From contig NZ_RKIC01000011.1 in NCBI RefSeq assembly GCF_003755185.1, positions 283,018-347,017 of the forward strand: DNA of 64,000 bases, given 5' to 3'. Origin of the DNA: Frigoribacterium sp. PhB24 (GTDB taxonomy: Bacteria > Actinomycetota > Actinomycetes > Actinomycetales > Microbacteriaceae). The notes under the pieces were generated by a model. The model ran no database searches, was not told where the DNA came from, and was given only the letters and a program-made list of their open reading frames with translations. Shown here in pieces: positions 27,370 to 38,453 of this stretch. Made by a program: the position numbers and the translations under genes. The stretch's first letter is position 1, and the number at the start of each line of letters is the position of its first letter.

Positions 27370-28521
27370 TCAGGCGCCGCCGCCGAGCCTCGTCAGCAGG
27401 CCCGCCGCGACGGCCGTCCGCTCGACCATGCCGTCGATCGAGATCCACTCGTGGCGGGCGTGGGCACCGTCGCCGACGGCGCCCAGCCCGTCGAGGACGG
27501 GCAACCCCAGGGCGGCCGCGAAGTTGCCGTCGCTGGCACCGCCGACCGAGGTCTCCTCGACGACGACACCTTGTTCGAGGGCGACCTCCCGGGTGACCGC
27601 GAACAGGGCCGCCGTCCCGGCGCCGCGCACCATGACAGGGCGGTTCCAGCCGCCGTCGACCGCGATCTCGGCGGCCTCACGGTGAGGTGCCAGGCCCGCG
27701 AAGGCCGCATCCATCCGACGCATCTCGTCGACGTCCGTCACCCGCACGTCGACGAGCGCCTCCGCGCTCCCGGCCGTGACGTTCGCCCTCGAACCACCGG
27801 TCATCGTGCCGACGTTGACGCTCGTCCCGGCGGCCAGGTCGGCGGAGTCGTGCAGGGCGACGATCACCCGGGCCATCTCGTCGATGGCGCTCACACCGTT
27901 CTCGGGGTCGAGCCCGGCGTGGCCCTCGACGCCGCGTGTGGTGACCGTGAAGAGACCGACGCCCTTCCTCGCGGTCTTGAGCGCGCCTCCTGCGCTCGCT
28001 TCGAACACGAGGACGGCGTCCCGGCCGGCGACCGCCGCCTCGATGACGGGGCGCGACGCGGGCGAACCGATCTCTTCGTCGCCGTTGAGCACGAAGCGCA
28101 CGGATGGCAGGGGCAGGCCGCGCTCCCTCGCGATGGTGAGGGCGTGCACGACCTGCACGAGGCCCGCCTTCATGTCGAAGGCGCCCGGGCCGGTCAGCCG
28201 GTCGCCGTCGATGGTGACCGGCCAGTCGGCGAGGGTGCCGAGCGGCCAGACCGTGTCGTAGTGGCAGAGGATCGCGACGCTGCCGGTGCCTTCGTGGACG
28301 GCGTCCCAGTCCAGCACGGCGACGTCACCGTGCGGGGCGCCGTCGACCGTGGACTCGGAGTCGGGAGCCCCGAGGTGTTCGCCGAGGTACGAGCGCACCC
28401 AGGTCAGACCCGCGGCCAGGGCCGCGCGGTCGTCGGACGGCGTCTCGAGCTGCACGTAGGCGGTCAGGTCGGCGACGAGCTGGGGCCGACGGGCCTCGGC
28501 GGCCTCGACGAGCGGGTTCAC
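27370..28521 (-). CDS. M20-family metallopeptidase (glutamate carboxypeptidase/deacylase-like)
   Basis: A 383-residue di-zinc hydrolase. Visible metal-site motifs are ILCHYDTVWPLG (His, Asp), GPGAFDMKAG (bridging Asp), LNGDEEIGS (catalytic and metal Glu pair), FEASAGG and the C-terminal HARHEW. A dimerisation lid domain lies between about residues 190 and 290. The closest general type is the CPG2/ArgE-like M20 subgroup, which removes glutamate or acyl groups. GTG 28521 overlaps the stop of the upstream reductase (GTGA). As last gene of a five-gene operon it may release an amino acid from the operon's substrate; this is an inference. Confidence 0.88.
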   Translation of the reverse strand: MNPLVEAAEARRPQLVADLTAYVQLETPSDDRAALAAGLTWVRSYLGEHLGAPDSESTVDGAPHGDVAVLDWDAVHEGTGSVAILCHYDTVWPLGTLADWPVTIDGDRLTGPGAFDMKAGLVQVVHALTIARERGLPLPSVRFVLNGDEEIGSPASRPVIEAAVAGRDAVLVFEASAGGALKTARKGVGLFTVTTRGVEGHAGLDPENGVSAIDEMARVIVALHDSADLAAGTSVNVGTMTGGSRANVTAGSAEALVDVRVTDVDEMRRMDAAFAGLAPHREAAEIAVDGGWNRPVMVRGAGTAALFAVTREVALEQGVVVEETSVGGASDGNFAAALGLPVLDGLGAVGDGAHARHEWISIDGMVERTAVAAGLLTRLGGGA

Positions 28522-29567
28522 GCGGCGGCCCGTCGGTCGAGCTCGACCAGGTGGTCCTCGCTCATGGCGATCCGCCCCGTCTCGAGTCGGACGATCGACT
28601 CGACCAACCAGCGCGTCAACGGCACCGGCACACCGTGTCGCTCGGCGGCGGCCAGCACCGGCGCGTACTGCGTCGGCACCTCGGTGCGGCGCCCCCGGAC
28701 GGCGATGTCACGCCAGATGCCCGAGCGCTTCTTCGTCTGACGTCCGAGCCAGGCGACGAGCGCGTCGGTCGCCTCGTCCGGGCCGTCGGCCCTGCCGGTC
28801 ACCGCGTCCGGGCCGTCGACCCCGCCTGCCTCCGCGCTCAGGTAGGCGCCCGGCGTGAAGGCGTCGAAGCCCTCGAGCGCGACGCCCTCGGCCCGGGCGA
28901 CGGTCAGCACCTCGCGGACCAGGGCGTGCATGCCCACCCGGTGCCGATCGATCAGGTCGCCCATGTCGTCGTCGGCCAGGGCCGACGCGACGAGCATCGC
29001 GCCGAAGCCGAGCTTCGACCAGAGGAAGCCCTGCACGTTGTCCGACACGACCGGTCGACCCCAGTGCCGCAGGTCGTCGGCGAGGGTCCGGACGCGGTCG
29101 CTCGTGCCGCCCGCGAACTCGCCGAGGGCGATGTCGCCGATGCCCCCGTCCTTGACCACGCCGGGCGCGACGACGTCGGCGAACAGGTCGACGAACGCCG
29201 CGACCGTGCGCTCGGCGCCGACGTGGTGCGCGATGGTCGGCTCGTTCAGGCCGTTCTGCATCGAGACCACCCAGCCGTCGCCGGCGAGGCGGGGCGCGAT
29301 CCACGCGGCGACGCCGTCGGTCGCCTGCGCCTTCACCGCGAGGAGGACCGCGCCGAGCTGCCCGGGTGCCTCGTCGGGGGTCGAGATGGGCAGGCGGGCG
29401 GTGAGTTCGCCATCCGGGTGTTCGATCCGCAGGCCGTTCTCGCGGATGGCGGCCACGTGCTCGGGGTCGGTGTCGACCAGGTGCACGTCGACGCCGGCGA
29501 GGTGGAGGTGCGCGGCGAGCGTGCCGCCGATCGCGCCGGCGCCCACGACGGTGTAGGTCGGGATCAT
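28518..29567 (-). CDS. Ketopantoate reductase-like oxidoreductase (PanE/ApbA family)
   Basis: A 349-residue NAD(P)H-dependent reductase with an N-terminal Rossmann fold (YTVVGAGAIGGTLAAHL) and the family segments AVLLAVKAQATDGVAAWI, SMQNGLNEP and WSKLGFGAM, with the catalytic-type Lys in the last. ATG 29567 follows GGAG by six bases, better than the ATG at 29579. The placement in a catabolic operon with an SDR and an M20 hydrolase makes a true panE role doubtful; a 2-oxo acid or hydroxy acid reductase acting on the operon's substrate is more likely. It is coupled to the M20 gene by a four-base overlap. Confidence 0.82.
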   Translation of the reverse strand: MIPTYTVVGAGAIGGTLAAHLHLAGVDVHLVDTDPEHVAAIRENGLRIEHPDGELTARLPISTPDEAPGQLGAVLLAVKAQATDGVAAWIAPRLAGDGWVVSMQNGLNEPTIAHHVGAERTVAAFVDLFADVVAPGVVKDGGIGDIALGEFAGGTSDRVRTLADDLRHWGRPVVSDNVQGFLWSKLGFGAMLVASALADDDMGDLIDRHRVGMHALVREVLTVARAEGVALEGFDAFTPGAYLSAEAGGVDGPDAVTGRADGPDEATDALVAWLGRQTKKRSGIWRDIAVRGRRTEVPTQYAPVLAAAERHGVPVPLTRWLVESIVRLETGRIAMSEDHLVELDRRAAA

Positions 29568-29582
29568 GTGGTTCTCCATTCG

Positions 29583-30380
29583 TCAGGCGGTGGGGCCGTC
29601 GATGTCGGCGGTCGTCGTGGCGGTCCAGTGCGGGGGAAGGTTCCAGGCGCCCGTCGACGAGCCGCCGTCCACGCGCAGCACCTCGCCCGTGATCCACTCG
29701 GCCTCGTCGCCGGCGAGCCAGGCGACGGCGCGGGCGACGTCCGCCGGGCTGCCCCGGCGGCCCAGCGGGTTGTCGCCCACGGCGTCCGCGTACTCGTCGG
29801 TGACCGGGTTGACGGCCGAGTCGACGGTGACGAAGCCGGGCGCCACGGCGTTGACGCGGATGCCGTGGCGACCGAGCTCGAGAGCGGAGGCGCGGGTCGC
29901 GGCCTCGAGGGCGGCCTTCGACGTCGAGTAGGGCGCCGCGCCGGGGCGAGCCCGCAGGGCCGCCCCCGACGAGATGTTGACGACGCTCGCGCCACGCCCT
30001 GCGGCGATGGCGCGACGGGCGAGGGCGACCGTGAGCAGGACCGGAGCCCGGGTGTTGACGTCGAGCACGAAGTCCCAGGTCGTCGCGTCGAGGTCGAGGA
30101 ACGGTGTCGCCGGGTAGACCCCGGCACTGGACACCAGCACGTCGACGGGTGCCGACTGCCACGCCGTGTCCAGGAGGATCTCGTGGGCGTCGTCACGTCG
30201 CAGGTCGCTCGTCGCCGTCACGCACGAGCGGGCACCGGCCTCGAGAGCGAGCTCGGCCGTCCGCGCGAGCGGCTCGGCGTTCAGGTCGGCGACGGTGAGC
30301 GCGTCGCCCGCCCGGGCGAAGGTGAGGGCGACCTCCCGGCCGATGCCGGAACCTGCCCCGGTCACGAGCACGTGCCGCAT
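29583..30380 (-). CDS. Short-chain dehydrogenase/reductase
   Basis: A 265-residue classical SDR. The cofactor motif is VTGAGSGIGRE, the structural segment LVSSAGVY, the catalytic Ser is in VVNISSGA, Tyr and Lys are in YSTSKAAL, and the C-terminus has EWITGEVLRVDGG. DLN after the second strand (TVADLN) suggests NAD preference. The start overlaps the transporter stop by one base (TGATG), indicating coupling. The tail (about 20 residues after VDGGSS) is longer than usual. Substrate is unknown. Confidence 0.87.
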   Translation of the reverse strand: MRHVLVTGAGSGIGREVALTFARAGDALTVADLNAEPLARTAELALEAGARSCVTATSDLRRDDAHEILLDTAWQSAPVDVLVSSAGVYPATPFLDLDATTWDFVLDVNTRAPVLLTVALARRAIAAGRGASVVNISSGAALRARPGAAPYSTSKAALEAATRASALELGRHGIRVNAVAPGFVTVDSAVNPVTDEYADAVGDNPLGRRGSPADVARAVAWLAGDEAEWITGEVLRVDGGSSTGAWNLPPHWTATTTADIDGPTA

Positions 30381-31693
30381 CAGTCGAGCACCTTGCCCTT
30401 GGTCTCGGGCATCGTGAGGTAGACCACGAGCCCGATCGCGGCGGCACCCGCGGCGTAGGCCCAGACCCAGCCGCCGTGCCCGTTCGTGTTCATCCACGTG
30501 GTGATGTACGGCGCGGTGCCACCGAAGACGGCGACCGCGAGGGCGTAGGGCAGACCGATGCCGGTCGCCCGCACCTCGGGCGGGAACTGCTCGGCCATGA
30601 TGACGGCGCAGTTCGCCGAGTAGCCGACGAGCAGGACGATACCGACGAGTTCGATGGCGAGCAGCGTCCAGAAGTTGCCGTTCAGCAACGTGAAGGCGGG
30701 CCAGGCGAAGAGCAGGAACCCACCGGCGAAGGCCGCCATGGTCGGTTTACGACCGATGGTGTCCGAGAGGATGCCGCCGAACGGCAGCAGGCAGATGAAC
30801 ACGACCATCGCGATGACGTTGGCGAGCAGGGCCTGGTTGAGCGGGATGCCCGTCGTCACGGCCGCGTAGGTGGGCATGAAGTTGACCCACAGGTAGTACA
30901 GCAGGGTGCCGGCGATGGTGATGCCGAAGACCCGCAGCGTCGCCTTCGGGTGGTCCTTGACCATCCGGACGAACGCGTTGCGCCGGGTGGCGAGGTCGGA
31001 GTTCTCGACACGGTCCTGGCCCGTGGCGAACGACGTCGTCTCTTCGACCGAGCGCCGGAGCCACAGCCCGATGAAGCCGAGCGAGGCCGCGAAGACGAAG
31101 GCCGCGCGCCAGCCCCAGCTGTCGACCGCGTCCTCGGGCAGGGCCGTCGTGATGACGAACCCGAGGGCGGAGGCGATGAGCACGCCGGCGGCGACGGAGA
31201 CCTGCTGCCACGAACCGGCGAAGGCACGGCGTCGGGGGGCGGCGGACTCCACGAGGAAGGCGGACGCGGAGCCGAACTCGCCACCGGCCGCGAAGCCCTG
31301 GACGAGGCGCGCGAGCACGAGGATCACCGGCGCGAGGTAGCCGACCTGCTGGAAGGTCGGCGAGATGCCGATCACGAGGGTCGCCACCGCCATCAGGGTG
31401 ATGGTGAGCAGCAGGCCCTTCTTGCGTCCGTGCCGGTCGGCGTAGCTGCCCATGACGGCGGCGCCCACGGGCCGCATCACGAAACCGACGGCGAAGATCG
31501 CGAGGGTCGACAGGAGGGCGGCGACGTCGTCGCCCGGCGGGAAGAAGTGGTGGGCGAAGATCGACGAGAACGTCGAGTACAACGCCCAGTCGACGAACTC
31601 GACGGCGTTGCCGATGCTGCCGGCGACGATGGCCTTGCGGCCCTTGCTGCTGAGTTTTGTGTCGTGGACGGTCTCAGGGGCGGTTGTGCTCAT
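30380..31693 (-). CDS. MFS transporter, metabolite:H+ symporter (MHS) type
   Basis: A 437-residue membrane protein with 12 predicted helices. The MHS signature is clear: GNAVEFVDWALYSTFSSIFAHHFFP at the N-terminus, RPVGAAVMGSYADRHGRKKGLL after helix 2, and RLVQGFAAGGEFGSA on helix 4. MHS carriers import organic acids and related solutes such as shikimate, proline/betaine and alpha-ketoglutarate. Here it probably imports the substrate of the surrounding operon. It lies 69 bases after the deacetylase gene and is coupled to the SDR. Confidence 0.92.
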   Translation of the reverse strand: MSTTAPETVHDTKLSSKGRKAIVAGSIGNAVEFVDWALYSTFSSIFAHHFFPPGDDVAALLSTLAIFAVGFVMRPVGAAVMGSYADRHGRKKGLLLTITLMAVATLVIGISPTFQQVGYLAPVILVLARLVQGFAAGGEFGSASAFLVESAAPRRRAFAGSWQQVSVAAGVLIASALGFVITTALPEDAVDSWGWRAAFVFAASLGFIGLWLRRSVEETTSFATGQDRVENSDLATRRNAFVRMVKDHPKATLRVFGITIAGTLLYYLWVNFMPTYAAVTTGIPLNQALLANVIAMVVFICLLPFGGILSDTIGRKPTMAAFAGGFLLFAWPAFTLLNGNFWTLLAIELVGIVLLVGYSANCAVIMAEQFPPEVRATGIGLPYALAVAVFGGTAPYITTWMNTNGHGGWVWAYAAGAAAIGLVVYLTMPETKGKVLD

Positions 31694-31762
31694 GTGCTGA
31701 CTCTCTCGAGGTGGACGTGAGTGGTGCGAGGGCAGGAGGGGCGGCGCGGGTCGGGAGGCGCA

Positions 31763-32662
31763 TCACAGGAGGCGGCGGACGTGCGCCGCGAGCTCGGCGT
31801 GCGTGCCGAACCACGCGTCGTCGACCGAGCGGATGTGGGCGAGCAGTTCGTCGAGCACGCGGAGCCGTGACCGGTGGCCGATGATGTGCGGGTGCAGCGT
31901 GAGCTGGAACAGCCCGCCCTCGGCGCGGGCGGCGTCGAACTCGTCGACCCAGATCTGCAGCAGGTCGCGCGGCGGCATGTGGGGTCGGAGGCCGCCGAAG
32001 CGATCCATCATCAGGTAGGGGGCGTCGTCGCGGACCCACTCGACGGGGATCTCGACGACGCCGGTGCGCTCGCCGCGTTCGAGCAACTCGTACGGCTCGG
32101 TGTCGGCCATCAGGGACGAGTCGTAGACGAACCCGAGCTCGCGGATGACGGCGAGCGTCGACCCCGAGAAGTCCCACGAGGGGGTGCGGATGCCGACCGG
32201 GCGACGGCCCAACTGCTGCTGGAAGACCTCGAGCGCCCGTGAGGTGAGCTCGAGCTCGTCGTCGTGACCGAGAGCGGTGTTGCGCTCGTGGATCCAGCCG
32301 TGCACGGCGACCTCGTGTCCGGCTGCCGCGTAGCCGGGAGCCTCGTCGGGGCGGAGCAGGGCGCAGACGGCCGGCATGAAGAACGACGCCGGCACCTCGT
32401 GCCGGGCGAGCAGGTCGAGGATGCGGGGCACGGCGTGACGCGCACCGAACTCGCCTTGGGCCATGCGGCCGGGCGAGGTCTCGCCGTCCCGCAGGGCCGG
32501 GGTCTCGTGGTCGGAGTCGAACGAGATCGCGACGGCGACGCGGGCACCCCCGGGCCAGCGTGACGCCGGCTCGTCGTCGACGAGCGTCCGACCGGCCCGC
32601 ACGAACTCGACGTGCCCTCGCCACTCGCTCTCGGTCCACTGCCACGGTTGCTGGTCGTCCAT
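31763..32662 (-). CDS. Polysaccharide deacetylase-family hydrolase (PuuE/imidase-like)
   Basis: A 299-residue NodB-fold protein starting at ATG 32662, preceded by GGAGGAA. Motifs: SFDSDHET (catalytic/metal Asp), HGWIHERN (His pair), RTPSWDFSGST and LTLHPHIIGH. No signal peptide is present, so it acts in the cytosol. The overall pattern, including ARHAVPRILDLLARHEVPASFFMP, resembles PuuE allantoinase and cyclic-imide hydrolases rather than peptidoglycan deacetylases. First gene of the operon and divergent from the Lrp-type regulator. A ring-opening amidohydrolase step before transport partners and an M20 deacylase would make sense but is an inference. Confidence 0.8.
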   Translation of the reverse strand: MDDQQPWQWTESEWRGHVEFVRAGRTLVDDEPASRWPGGARVAVAISFDSDHETPALRDGETSPGRMAQGEFGARHAVPRILDLLARHEVPASFFMPAVCALLRPDEAPGYAAAGHEVAVHGWIHERNTALGHDDELELTSRALEVFQQQLGRRPVGIRTPSWDFSGSTLAVIRELGFVYDSSLMADTEPYELLERGERTGVVEIPVEWVRDDAPYLMMDRFGGLRPHMPPRDLLQIWVDEFDAARAEGGLFQLTLHPHIIGHRSRLRVLDELLAHIRSVDDAWFGTHAELAAHVRRLL

Positions 32663-32834
32663 GCGGTTCCTCCCGGCGTCGTCGGTGACCTCGATGTCAT
32701 CGACGTAGGTCACTGTAGAAAGAAATACAAGCAGACTCAACCCAAATGGGTGTTTCGATCGCATTTCCACCCTGAAACGGTTGGATGAATCACGGTGTCC
32801 GATCCGAGCCAGCTCGGCGTCGACCTGCGCGCCG
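32663..32834. promoter_or_regulatory. Divergent control region with A/T-rich segment and inverted repeat
   Basis: The 184 bases between the deacetylase and regulator starts are unusually A/T-rich around 32710-32770. The inverted repeat ACCCA-AA-TGGGT lies near 32740-32751. This is where the divergently encoded Lrp-type protein would be expected to bind; the operator assignment is an inference from position. Confidence 0.35.
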
Positions 32835-32847
32835 TATCCTGATGCCG
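32835..32847 (+). promoter_or_regulatory. Probable -10 box for a leaderless Lrp-type regulator transcript
   Basis: TATCCT (32835-32840), six bases, then GTG 32847. There is no Shine-Dalgarno before the GTG. Confidence 0.5.
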
Positions 32848-33887
32848 TGCCACGTCTCGTGCCTCCCGCCGGTCAGCCCCTCCTCGACGAGACCGACCTC
32901 GACATCGTCGCCGCCATGCACGTCGCACCTCGGGTCCCCACCGCCGCCCTCGCCGAGATCCTCGGGTTGCCCGTGAGCACGCTGAGTCGCCGTCTCGTCC
33001 GATTGCAAGAGGAGCGCCTCCTGCGGGTCGTCGGCCGTTACGCCTGGGAGCTCATCACCTCGAGCAACCCGTACGAACTGTGGATCACCTCGGCCCCCGG
33101 GCGGTCGAGGGCCGTGCTGGCCGAGCTCCTGCGCATCCCCGACGTCCAGTTCGTCCTGCAGACCAGTGGTCCGGCGGACCTCTACGCGAACCTCTTCCCG
33201 CTCCGGGGTTCCGACCAGGAGGAGCTGCTCGGCAGCGTGATCCCGTCGATCCCGGGCGTCCGCGCCGTCGACAGCCGCATGATCCTCGAACCCGCCAAGG
33301 TCGGCCTGGCCTGGCGGTACCACCGGCTCGACGACGAGCGCGTCGCGCGCCTCGAGCAGCACGCGGCCGTGGCCGGGCAGCCTCCGCTCCACGATCTCGA
33401 CCAGTTGAGCGACCTCGAGTTCGAGACGATGCGGTTGCTCGGCGCCAACGCGCGGGTCACGGCGGCCGAGGTCGGGCGGACCCTCGGCGTGTCGTCCTCG
33501 ACGGCGGCGCGCGCCATCCGGCTCCTGCTGCAGACCGGGGCCGTCTCGCCCCGTGTCGAGGTGCAGTCCGACCTGCTGGGCTACCCGCTGCACGCGATCG
33601 TGACGATCGACGTGCAGCCCCGGGACGTCTCGCGCACCCTCGAACAGGTCGCCACGCATCCGAGCGTCCGGCTGCTGTCCACGGTGACCGGGTCGGCGCC
33701 GATCAGCCTCTCCGGTGTGTTCCGGGGACCGGTCGACCTCGCGACGTTCATCCGCGACGACCTCGGTGCGCTGCCGTGGGTCCGGTCCATCCAGAGCGTC
33801 ACCGGCCTCCGGCTCCAACGTCGCTACTGGATCGATCGAGACGGCCTGCGCCTCGGCGCCCAGGTGCCCGACGTGTTGCGAAGATGA
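32847..33887 (+). CDS. Lrp/AsnC-family regulator with two tandem HTH-RAM units
   Basis: At 346 residues this is twice the normal Lrp length. The first HTH is at about 17-60 (LDIVAAMHVAPRVPTAALAEILGLPVSTLSRRL), with an effector-like beta region to about 160. A second HTH follows at about 195-240 (FETMRLLGANARVTAAEVGRTLGVSSSTAARAIRLL), then a second RAM-like region ending LQRRYWI. Such pseudo-dimeric Lrp proteins usually control adjacent catabolic genes. It faces the deacetylase-MFS-SDR-reductase-M20 operon and probably senses that pathway's substrate. GTG 32847 fits a leaderless start. Confidence 0.87.
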   Translation: MPRLVPPAGQPLLDETDLDIVAAMHVAPRVPTAALAEILGLPVSTLSRRLVRLQEERLLRVVGRYAWELITSSNPYELWITSAPGRSRAVLAELLRIPDVQFVLQTSGPADLYANLFPLRGSDQEELLGSVIPSIPGVRAVDSRMILEPAKVGLAWRYHRLDDERVARLEQHAAVAGQPPLHDLDQLSDLEFETMRLLGANARVTAAEVGRTLGVSSSTAARAIRLLLQTGAVSPRVEVQSDLLGYPLHAIVTIDVQPRDVSRTLEQVATHPSVRLLSTVTGSAPISLSGVFRGPVDLATFIRDDLGALPWVRSIQSVTGLRLQRRYWIDRDGLRLGAQVPDVLRR

Positions 33888-33912
33888 CCCGGCCACCCGT
33901 CTAAGGTCAGGC

Positions 33913-35076
33913 ATGAGCCAAAACACGCCCACCCCCGCACTGCTGCGCCTCGGCGTCCTGGCCACCTCGCGCAAGCCCGACGAGCGGCGCCTGCCGATCC
34001 ACCCCGCCCACCTCGACCGCATCGACGCCGATCTGCGGGCGAACATGACCTTCGAGCGTGGCTACGGCCTGCGCTTCGGCACCCCCGACGCCGACCTCGA
34101 GCCGCTCGTCGCCCTGGCCGACCGTGAGCAGATCGTCGCCGACAGCGACGTCGTCCTGTTGCCCAAGCCCCAGGCCGCCGACCTCGAGGGCCTGCGCGAC
34201 GGTCAGACCCTCTGGGGCTGGCCCCACTGCGTCCAGGACCGCGAGATCACCCAGCTCGCCATCGACAAGCGCCTCACCCTGATCGCCTGGGAGGCCATGA
34301 ACCACTGGCAGTCCGACGGCGGCTACGGCCTCCACGTCTTCCACAAGAACAACGAGCTCGCCGGCTACTGCTCGGTGCTGCACGCCCTCCAGCTCTGCGG
34401 CTCGACCGGCGACTACGGCCGTCGCCTCAGCGCCGTCGTGATCGGCTTCGGCGCCACCGCCCGCGGCGCCGTCACGGCCCTCAACGCCCACGGCATCCAC
34501 GACGTCCGCGTCCTGACGAACCGCAACATCGCCGCCGTCGGCTCACCGATCCCGTCGGTCGACATCTTCCAGTTCGAGCACGACGCCGAGACGCCCGGCG
34601 CCAGCACGGTCAACACCCCCGACGGGCCGGTCGCCCTCGCGCCGTTCCTCGCCGCGGCAGACATCGTCGTCAACTGCACCCTGCAAGACCCGAACGCGCC
34701 GCTCACCTACCTGCGCGAGACCGACCTCGACGCCTTCCGCCCCGGCAGCCTGATCGTCGACGTCTCGGTCGACGAGGGCATGGGCTTCGACTGGGCCCGG
34801 GCCACGACCTTCGCCGAGCCCCTCGTCACGGTCGGTGCGACCACGAACTACTACGCCGTGGACCACAGCCCGTCGCTGCTCTGGAACTCCACGACGTGGG
34901 AGATCAGCGAGGCGCTCCTGCCGTTCCTGCGCACCGTCATGGAGGGGCCGACCTCATGGGCGGCGTCCGACACGATCCGCCGCGCCATCGAGATCGCGGA
35001 GGGGCGGGTCGAGAACGAGGCGATCCTCGCCTTCCAGCACCGCGCCTCCTCGTACCCGCACGCGCCGGTCGGCTAG
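33913..35076 (+). CDS. N5-(carboxyethyl)ornithine synthase-like / alanine dehydrogenase-PNT family enzyme
   Basis: A 387-residue member of the AlaDH/PNT fold. The N-terminus (LGVLATSRKPDERRLPIHPAHLDRI, FERGYGLRFG) and the middle (WPHCVQDREITQLAIDKRLTLIAWEAMNHW) resemble CeoS, which joins pyruvate and ornithine reductively. The nucleotide site is AVVIGFGATARGAV, and IVDVSVDEGMGFDWA follows. True alanine dehydrogenase motifs are less well matched. ATG 33913 is 26 bases after the regulator stop. TAAGGT five bases upstream could be either a -10 or a weak ribosome-binding site. Convergent with fdhF. Confidence 0.78.
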   Translation: MSQNTPTPALLRLGVLATSRKPDERRLPIHPAHLDRIDADLRANMTFERGYGLRFGTPDADLEPLVALADREQIVADSDVVLLPKPQAADLEGLRDGQTLWGWPHCVQDREITQLAIDKRLTLIAWEAMNHWQSDGGYGLHVFHKNNELAGYCSVLHALQLCGSTGDYGRRLSAVVIGFGATARGAVTALNAHGIHDVRVLTNRNIAAVGSPIPSVDIFQFEHDAETPGASTVNTPDGPVALAPFLAAADIVVNCTLQDPNAPLTYLRETDLDAFRPGSLIVDVSVDEGMGFDWARATTFAEPLVTVGATTNYYAVDHSPSLLWNSTTWEISEALLPFLRTVMEGPTSWAASDTIRRAIEIAEGRVENEAILAFQHRASSYPHAPVG

Positions 35077-35107
35077 CGAGCCGCCCGCCTGACGCTCGGG
35101 CTCGGGC

Positions 35108-37416
<2,309 letters not shown>

Positions 37417-37420
<4 letters not shown>

Positions 37421-38400
37421 GGTCTGATTCCGATCGTCAAAGGGACGGGCGAGGAGGCGCGCGTCGCGCCACCGGGGGTGTCGGGGGAGTCGGAGGACGA
37501 GGAGGCGCGGGCCGCGTCGCCGGGGACGCTCGCGTGGGCGGCCGGCTCGGTCCCGTCGGGCTCGCCCAGCCGGTCGGGCCGTGAGTAGACGACCATCGAC
37601 CGACCGCGGAGGAACCCGACGATCGTGACGCCGAGCTCGGTCGCGAGGTCGACGGCGAGCGACGACGGAGCCGACACGGCGGCGAGCACCGGGATGCCGG
37701 CCATCGAGGCTTTCTGGGTGAGCTCGAACGAGGCGCGACCCGAGACCATCAGGACGGTCCCGGTCAACGGCAGCCGCGCCTCCTTGACGGCCCAGCCGAC
37801 GACCTTGTCGACGGCGTTGTGTCGCCCGACGTCCTCGCGCAGCACGAGCAGCTCGCCGGTCCGGCCGTCGAACAGGGCCGCGGCGTGCAGTCCGCCGGTC
37901 TTCTCGAAGACGTCCTGCCCCTCGCGCAGACGGTCGGGGAAGGTCGCGAGCAGCGCGGGGTCGACGACGAGGGGGTCGTGCAGCACCTCGTGTCGCGACG
38001 TCGTGCGCACGGCGTCGATCGAGGCCTTGCCGCAGAGTCCGCACGAGCTCGTCGTGTAGAACGCCCGCTCGAGGCTGGGGTCGGGCGCGGGCACCCCGGG
38101 CGCGAGCGTGACGTCGAGCACGTTGTAGGTGTTGAGCCCCTCGGCCGTGGCGCCGGCGCAGTAGCGGGCCGCGAAGAACTCGTCACCGGTCGAGATGACG
38201 GCCTCCGACACGAGGAACCCCGCGGCGAGGTCGAAGTCGTGCCCGGGCGTGCGCATGGTGATGGCGAGCGACGTGCCGCCGACGCGGATCTCGAGGGGCT
38301 CCTCGACGGCGAGGGTGTCCATCGTCCTGCGGACTCCCGCCGAGCCGTCGTCGCCGACCGTGATGCGGGTCACCGGCTTGCGGGACGTGATGCGTGCCAT
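37417..38400 (-). CDS. fdhD: Formate dehydrogenase accessory sulfurtransferase FdhD
   Basis: Transfers sulfur from a cysteine desulfurase to the Mo-bisPGD cofactor before it enters formate dehydrogenase. The Cys loop [12 protein letters not shown] is intact, as are [22 protein letters not shown] and [17 protein letters not shown]. It is 327 residues, with an extra 45-residue C-terminal Ala/Ser/Asp tail that contains two copies of the dispersed GGAGGCGCG sequence (37453 and 37503). Coupled to fdhF by overlap, fitting its role as that enzyme's activator. Confidence 0.95.
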
Positions 38401-38453
38401 GGGTCAGGTCTACCCCTCGAACCCGGAATCCGAAAGCCGGCGGGGCTCGCGTC

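Noticed and set aside
28518-29567. Calling this gene panE (pantothenate synthesis)
   Set aside because: The fold matches ketopantoate reductase, but it sits in a catabolic operon with no pantothenate genes, so a biosynthetic role is not supported.
32740-32751. Inverted repeat ACCCA-AA-TGGGT as a firm Lrp operator
   Set aside because: The position is right, but the half-sites are short and only one copy is visible. It is listed as a weak regulatory feature only.
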